Origin: Chloroflexi bacterium RBG_16_60_22
Lineage (GTDB): Bacteria > Chloroflexota > Dehalococcoidia > Dehalococcoidales > RBG-16-60-22
Assembly: GCA_001796935.1 (NCBI GenBank)
Contig: MGNX01000057.1
Span: forward strand, 1 to 8,730
Direction: 5' to 3'
Length of the DNA: 8,730 bases
Positions 5,777 to 8,730 of this stretch are shown in pieces. Within the stretch, counting starts at the first letter, position 1, and each line of letters begins with the position of its first letter. Made by a program: the position numbers and the translations under genes. The notes below the pieces were generated by a model. That model had not been told where the DNA came from. It saw nothing but the letters and a program-made list of their open reading frames with translations, and did no database searches.

Positions 5777-6049
5777 TTACCCACCCACCATGACATAGGT
5801 GATATGGAGCTTATCGCCGTCCCTGACCGGCCTGGCCAGCTCGCCGGGGTAAGCGCTCTCCCCGTTGATAAAGACGTTGAGGCCCTTGAGCAGCCTGCCG
5901 TTCCTGGTGAACAGCTTCGACTTAATCTCCGGGTATTGCCGCACCAGCTCGTTGAGGCACTCCCCGACGGTGCTGCCGCCGGCCTCGAAGATTTTAACAC
6001 TGCCGGTCAGGTGCTGGAAAAAGGGCGGTATATTGATTTTAACGGTCAT
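5777..6049 (-). CDS. MoaD/ThiS-family sulfur-carrier protein
   Basis: A 90-residue ubiquitin-like (beta-grasp) protein ending in VMVGG. The terminal Gly-Gly is the site that MoeB/ThiF-type enzymes adenylate and convert to a thiocarboxylate for sulfur transfer to molybdopterin. LLKGLNVFINGE (52-63) and the RDGDKLHITYVMVGG end (76-90) are typical of MoaD. Its position directly ahead of the aldehyde oxidoreductase gene suggests it supplies dithiolene sulfur for that enzyme's pterin cofactor. AGGGGA lies just before the ATG and an extended -10 promoter just above that. No MoaE or MoeB gene is in the window, and ThiS (thiamine) remains possible, but the neighbour favours the MoaD role. Confidence 0.85.
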   Translation of the reverse strand: MTVKINIPPFFQHLTGSVKIFEAGGSTVGECLNELVRQYPEIKSKLFTRNGRLLKGLNVFINGESAYPGELARPVRDGDKLHITYVMVGG

Positions 6050-6064
6050 GCTTCCCCTGAAACG

Positions 6065-6095
6065 ATTATATCACCTGAGGCCGGTAAAGATGCAA
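6065..6095 (-). promoter_or_regulatory. Extended -10 promoter for the moaD-like/oxidoreductase pair
   Basis: On the minus strand, TGATATAAT (6073-6065) is an exact extended -10 element. A -35-like TTGCAT (6095-6090) sits 19 bases upstream, longer than ideal. The predicted start lies about 6058, leaving a leader of only about nine bases that consists largely of the AGGGGA ribosome-binding site. Confidence 0.6.
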
Positions 6096-6127
6096 AAGTC
6101 CAGGCCTCGTACTCCCTCCCGCTCCCA

Positions 6128-6988
6128 TCAGAACGGGTTCAGCCATGTGCCGCGCCTCATCTTAACATAGCAGGCCGCCGGGGTGTAAGTCAGGACGAAG
6201 CCTATTACCACCATGATGAGAGCCAGCACGAACAGGCTGTAGATGACGCCGAGCGAGGACGCCGTCCAAGGAAAAAGCTCACCATTGCCCGGGCCGAGCA
6301 GGAGCGCCGCGAGGTTGAGCAGCAGGAAGGGCAGGATAATGCAGCCGATTCCCGACAGGGCCAGCTTGAGGTCGGAGACGCTGAGCCGGACGTTGGAGGC
6401 GACGCAGATGGAGAGGTAAAGGAAGACCCAGAACTGCCATCCGCCCAGGTTGTCGAGGGTGAATATCGAGGCGGCCAGGGCCAGCGACGAGCCCCGGAAG
6501 ATGGCCAGGTAGCCCCCCACGGTGTTGATGTTCTCGACCCCCCTGACCCCGGACAGCACGGCGTCCCAGGCCCGTGGACTGCCCGGGATGAGGAAGTAGA
6601 ACGTGGCCAGCAGGGCCAGGCACCCCAGCAGCACCGGCCCGATGCCGATGAAGAAGTTCCCCAGGATGTGCCAGGGATTGGAGCGGTTCCAGGTATGGCT
6701 GACGTAGCCCAGCGTCCCCGTCACCGGCTCCGGCTTGAAGAACTCTATCTTGACGATTTTATGCAGGAATATCACGCAGAACAGGGCGTGGCCCAGCTCG
6801 TGGATGGGCGTGCCCAGCCAGGCCACCAGGTAAACGCCCTTCCTCCCGAAGGCCCTCTCCAGCGATTTGAACGTCAGCTGGGAGAAGAAATGTATCAGCA
6901 GCCCGAAGATGAAAACACCGGCGAAGAGCGAGGCCATCTGCCCGAAGGTCGCCAGCAGCAGGTCCTTGATAAAAACGAGCACGGTCAT
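6128..6988 (-). CDS. Polytopic membrane protein with HELGH zinc-protease motif (M50-like)
   Basis: A 286-residue integral membrane protein with about six hydrophobic segments, roughly at 15-35, 52-78 (carrying the motif), 111-135, 164-197, 213-232 and 245-270. H63-E64-L65-G66-H67 is a classic HExxH zinc site inside a membrane segment, as in site-2 protease-like M50 enzymes. The usual third-ligand NPxPxLDG motif is absent; D206 in VSVSDLK is a possible substitute. GTLGYVSH (91-98) follows the motif, as in other uncharacterised bacterial M50-like proteins. Substrate unknown. No Shine-Dalgarno sequence precedes the ATG, and its predicted promoter abuts the start codon, so the mRNA may be leaderless. 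It is separated by 78 bases from the moaD-like gene, which has its own promoter. Confidence 0.72.
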   Translation of the reverse strand: MTVLVFIKDLLLATFGQMASLFAGVFIFGLLIHFFSQLTFKSLERAFGRKGVYLVAWLGTPIHELGHALFCVIFLHKIVKIEFFKPEPVTGTLGYVSHTWNRSNPWHILGNFFIGIGPVLLGCLALLATFYFLIPGSPRAWDAVLSGVRGVENINTVGGYLAIFRGSSLALAASIFTLDNLGGWQFWVFLYLSICVASNVRLSVSDLKLALSGIGCIILPFLLLNLAALLLGPGNGELFPWTASSLGVIYSLFVLALIMVVIGFVLTYTPAACYVKMRRGTWLNPF

Positions 6989-6998
6989 GGTCGGTTAG

Positions 6999-7027
6999 AT
7001 AATATCCGCACCACCGGGGGCTGTCAA
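6999..7027 (-). promoter_or_regulatory. Consensus-like sigma70 promoter for the membrane-protease gene, near-leaderless
   Basis: On the minus strand, TTGACA (7027-7022) is followed by exactly 17 bases and TATTAT (7004-6999). Only ten bases separate the -10 element from the ATG at 6988, so transcription should start three to five bases before the start codon. It lies back to back with the plus-strand promoter at 7083-7111. Confidence 0.75.
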
Positions 7028-7082
7028 GGAAAGGCCATGTTGTTCCAAGCTGCGGAAATACGCTTTTGAGCACGGGCGATAT

Positions 7083-7111
7083 TTGACACTGTGGGCTCAC
7101 TATGCTATAAA
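7083..7111 (+). promoter_or_regulatory. Strong sigma70 promoter for the hydantoinase A-family gene
   Basis: TTGACA (7083-7088), exactly 17 bases, then TATAAA (7106-7111), with an extended -10 TGC just before it. This gives a leader of about 46 bases containing GGGAGG (7151-7156), seven bases before the ATG. Of the promoters in the window this is the closest to consensus. Confidence 0.8.
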
Positions 7112-7163
7112 TTTTGACGACCACCCTGTTGTTTCAAGATTTAACATAGCGGGAGGCGCAACG

Positions 7164-8730
7164 ATGTCTTTCATGATTGGCGTGGATACCGGGGGCACCT
7201 TCACGGACGGCTTTTTCACCCGCAACGGCGACCTGAGGACGGTCAAAGTGCTGACGACACCCCATGATTTAACGGTCTGCCTGGCCGACTGCCTCCGGGA
7301 GGGCGCCCGCCAGTTCGGGGTATCCCTCCAGGACATGCTGGCGGAAACGGATATCGTCCGCTACTCCACCACAGTCAGCGTCAACACCATCATCCAGAGG
7401 GTCGGGGCTAAAATCGGGCTGCTGGTCACCCGCGGCTTCAAGGACTCTTTCTACTCCCCGGACGTCTCTAAAATAGAGCCGATTTACTCCTTCGTCGGCA
7501 AGGACATGATTGACGACGTCGTCGAGGAGATTGACGCCAGGGGCAAGGTAGTCAGGCCCCTGGACGCCGAAGACCTGATTGCCAAGATGCAGCGCCTCAT
7601 CGACCTGGGCGCCCGGGCCATCGTCGTCAGCCTCAACTACTCGGATGTCAATCCCGCCCACGAGCGGGAGATACGGGCCATCATCAAGGAGCACTCCCCA
7701 AGCTACTTCCTGGGGAGCATCCGGGTGCTGCTGGCCTCCGATATCTCCGACCACCCCGATGCCTTCTACCGCACCAACGCCGCCGTCCTCAACGGCTATA
7801 TCCACGACGCTATGGTCAGGTACCTCTACCGCTCGGAGGATGACCTCCGGGCCAACCTCTACACCCGGCCCCTCATGGTGGGGCACTCGCACGGGGGCAC
7901 CGCCCGGGTGGCCAAGACCCGCGCCATCGATACCTACTCCTCCGGCCCGGTGCTCGGCGTCTTCGGGGCGGAGCTGGTGGGCAAGCTCCACGGCTTCAGC
8001 GAGGTCGTCGCCGTCGACGTGGGCGGCACCAGCCTGGACATCGGCATCATCCGCGGCGGCAGCCATAACTACAGCCTCACCCCCGTCATCGCCGACCTCC
8101 CCGTGAGCGTCCCCATGATTGTCACCGAGTCGGTGGGACTGGGCGGCTGCTCTATCGTCAAGCTCAACAACGCCGGCGGCGTGCAGGTGGGACCGCGCAG
8201 CGCCGGGGCCAGCCCCGGGCCGGCCTGCTTCAACCGCGGCGGCACCGAGGCCACCGTCACCGATGCCGACGTCGTCCTCGGCTATATCGACCCCGATAAC
8301 TTCCTGGGCGGCCGCGTCAAGCTGAACAAAGACAAGGCCGTTTCGACCATCAAGCGGCGCATCGCCGACCCCCTTAAAATCAGCGTGGAGGAGGCGGCGC
8401 ACCTCATTAAAGAGACCACGGAAATGCGCATCCACGAGGAAGTGGTGAAGTTCCTCAAGGAGAAAGGGGTGGCTACGGACCACCTCGGCGATTTTGCCCT
8501 GGTGGCTTACGGCGGCGGCGGCCCCACCCGCTACGCCGGGTTCATCGGCGGACTGAAGTTCGGCAAGGTGCTCACCAGCCCCTACGCCTCCACCTTCTGC
8601 GCCTTCGGCTTCTCCACCACGGACCTCATCCACCGCTACTCCAGGTACACCCGCACCACCCTGTTCGATGGCGCTAAATACCTGTCCGACTTCAAGAAGA
8701 TAAACCAGACGGTGAAGCAGCTCATGGATA
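7164..8730 (+). CDS. Hydantoinase/oxoprolinase A-family protein, N-terminal 522 codons (runs off the right edge)
   Basis: An open frame from the ATG at 7164 to the window edge with no stop; family members are usually near 680-700 residues, so about three quarters is present. The family (HyuA, 5-oxoprolinase N-half, and the ATPase subunits of acetone and acetophenone carboxylases) uses ATP to activate an amide or carbonyl. Visible marks: VDTGGTFTD (7-15, ATP phosphate loop), STTVSVNTIIQ (68-78), SHGGTARV (242-249), VDVGGTSLDIG (285-294, second phosphate loop), GPRSAGASPGPAC (343-355) and YGGGGPT (449-455). Several differ from the common forms (SNGG, LSGPAGG, GGAGG), so it is a divergent member. 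A B-subunit gene would be expected downstream but is not in the window. The exact reaction cannot be assigned. Confidence 0.85.
   Translation, partial: MSFMIGVDTGGTFTDGFFTRNGDLRTVKVLTTPHDLTVCLADCLREGARQFGVSLQDMLAETDIVRYSTTVSVNTIIQRVGAKIGLLVTRGFKDSFYSPDVSKIEPIYSFVGKDMIDDVVEEIDARGKVVRPLDAEDLIAKMQRLIDLGARAIVVSLNYSDVNPAHEREIRAIIKEHSPSYFLGSIRVLLASDISDHPDAFYRTNAAVLNGYIHDAMVRYLYRSEDDLRANLYTRPLMVGHSHGGTARVAKTRAIDTYSSGPVLGVFGAELVGKLHGFSEVVAVDVGGTSLDIGIIRGGSHNYSLTPVIADLPVSVPMIVTESVGLGGCSIVKLNNAGGVQVGPRSAGASPGPACFNRGGTEATVTDADVVLGYIDPDNFLGGRVKLNKDKAVSTIKRRIADPLKISVEEAAHLIKETTEMRIHEEVVKFLKEKGVATDHLGDFALVAYGGGGPTRYAGFIGGLKFGKVLTSPYASTFCAFGFSTTDLIHRYSRYTRTTLFDGAKYLSDFKKINQTVKQLMD

Noticed and set aside
3474..5798. 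A 774-codon open frame on the plus strand opposite the Fur-family and oxidoreductase genes
   Set aside because: It lies antisense to two clearly identified genes, has low-complexity Gly/Pro/Arg/Ala-rich content and no recognisable motifs. Long antisense frames are expected in GC-rich coding DNA.
7043..7057. TTCC/GGAA inverted repeat between the two divergent promoters
   Set aside because: Four-base arms are too short to stand out from chance in a 175-base intergenic region.
5804..7069. A 421-codon plus-strand frame rich in Glu, Gln and Asp opposite the moaD-like and membrane-protease genes
   Set aside because: Its composition is the mirror image of a hydrophobic membrane protein read antisense, and it runs through the minus-strand promoters without a start signal of its own.
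7269..8633. A 454-codon minus-strand open frame opposite the hydantoinase A-family gene
   Set aside because: Asp/Gly/Val/Ala-rich and repetitive, with no family resemblance. The plus strand shows intact ATP-binding motifs with a strong promoter and ribosome-binding site.

Overview
The window looks like chromosomal DNA from an anaerobic, GC-rich bacterium, most probably a Chloroflexota member of the Dehalococcoidia type. This rests on recognising three things by eye: the N-terminus of the partial DUF177 protein, a two-subunit B12-dependent methylmalonyl-CoA mutase, and a tungsten-type aldehyde:ferredoxin oxidoreductase. The scattered 'TCATTCTGAG' palindromic repeats also fit. No rRNA or other phylogenetic marker is present, so the assignment is an inference.

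Layout. Everything from 1 to 6988 is read on the minus strand; only the last gene (7164 to the edge) is on the plus strand. In the minus-strand reading direction the order is: a polytopic membrane protein with a zinc-protease HELGH motif (6988-6128); a MoaD/ThiS-like sulfur carrier (6049-5777) followed by aldehyde ferredoxin oxidoreductase (5720-3867); a Fur-family regulator (3749-3291) whose 3' end overlaps the start of the methylmalonyl-CoA mutase large subunit (3301-1646); methylmalonyl-CoA epimerase (1627-1220); a small GIY-YIG nuclease gene (1105-803) framed by inverted palindromic repeats; the separate B12-binding mutase subunit (648-247); and the 5' end of a DUF177/YceD gene (130 to the edge). 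The plus-strand gene is the first 522 codons of a hydantoinase/oxoprolinase A-family protein. It diverges from the membrane-protease gene through a 175-bp region with a good sigma70-type promoter facing each way.

How the genes fit together. The two mutase subunits and the epimerase together interconvert (S)-methylmalonyl-CoA, (R)-methylmalonyl-CoA and succinyl-CoA, as in propionate or branched-chain/odd-chain acid metabolism. The Fur-family gene is translationally coupled to the mutase, so it is probably co-expressed with the pathway. The MoaD-like protein probably supplies sulfur for the pterin cofactor used by the oxidoreductase. The HyuA-type protein could belong to an ATP-dependent amide hydrolase or carboxylase, but its partner lies outside the window.

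The most unusual structure is the GIY-YIG gene. It is clearly AT-richer than its neighbours, sits between two matched pairs of inverted hairpin repeats, and interrupts what would otherwise be a compact mutase/epimerase operon. It resembles a small mobile or REP-like element carrying its own nuclease. No intergenic stretch exceeds 300 bases. The long plus-strand open frames opposite the genes are GC-driven shadows and are not annotated.
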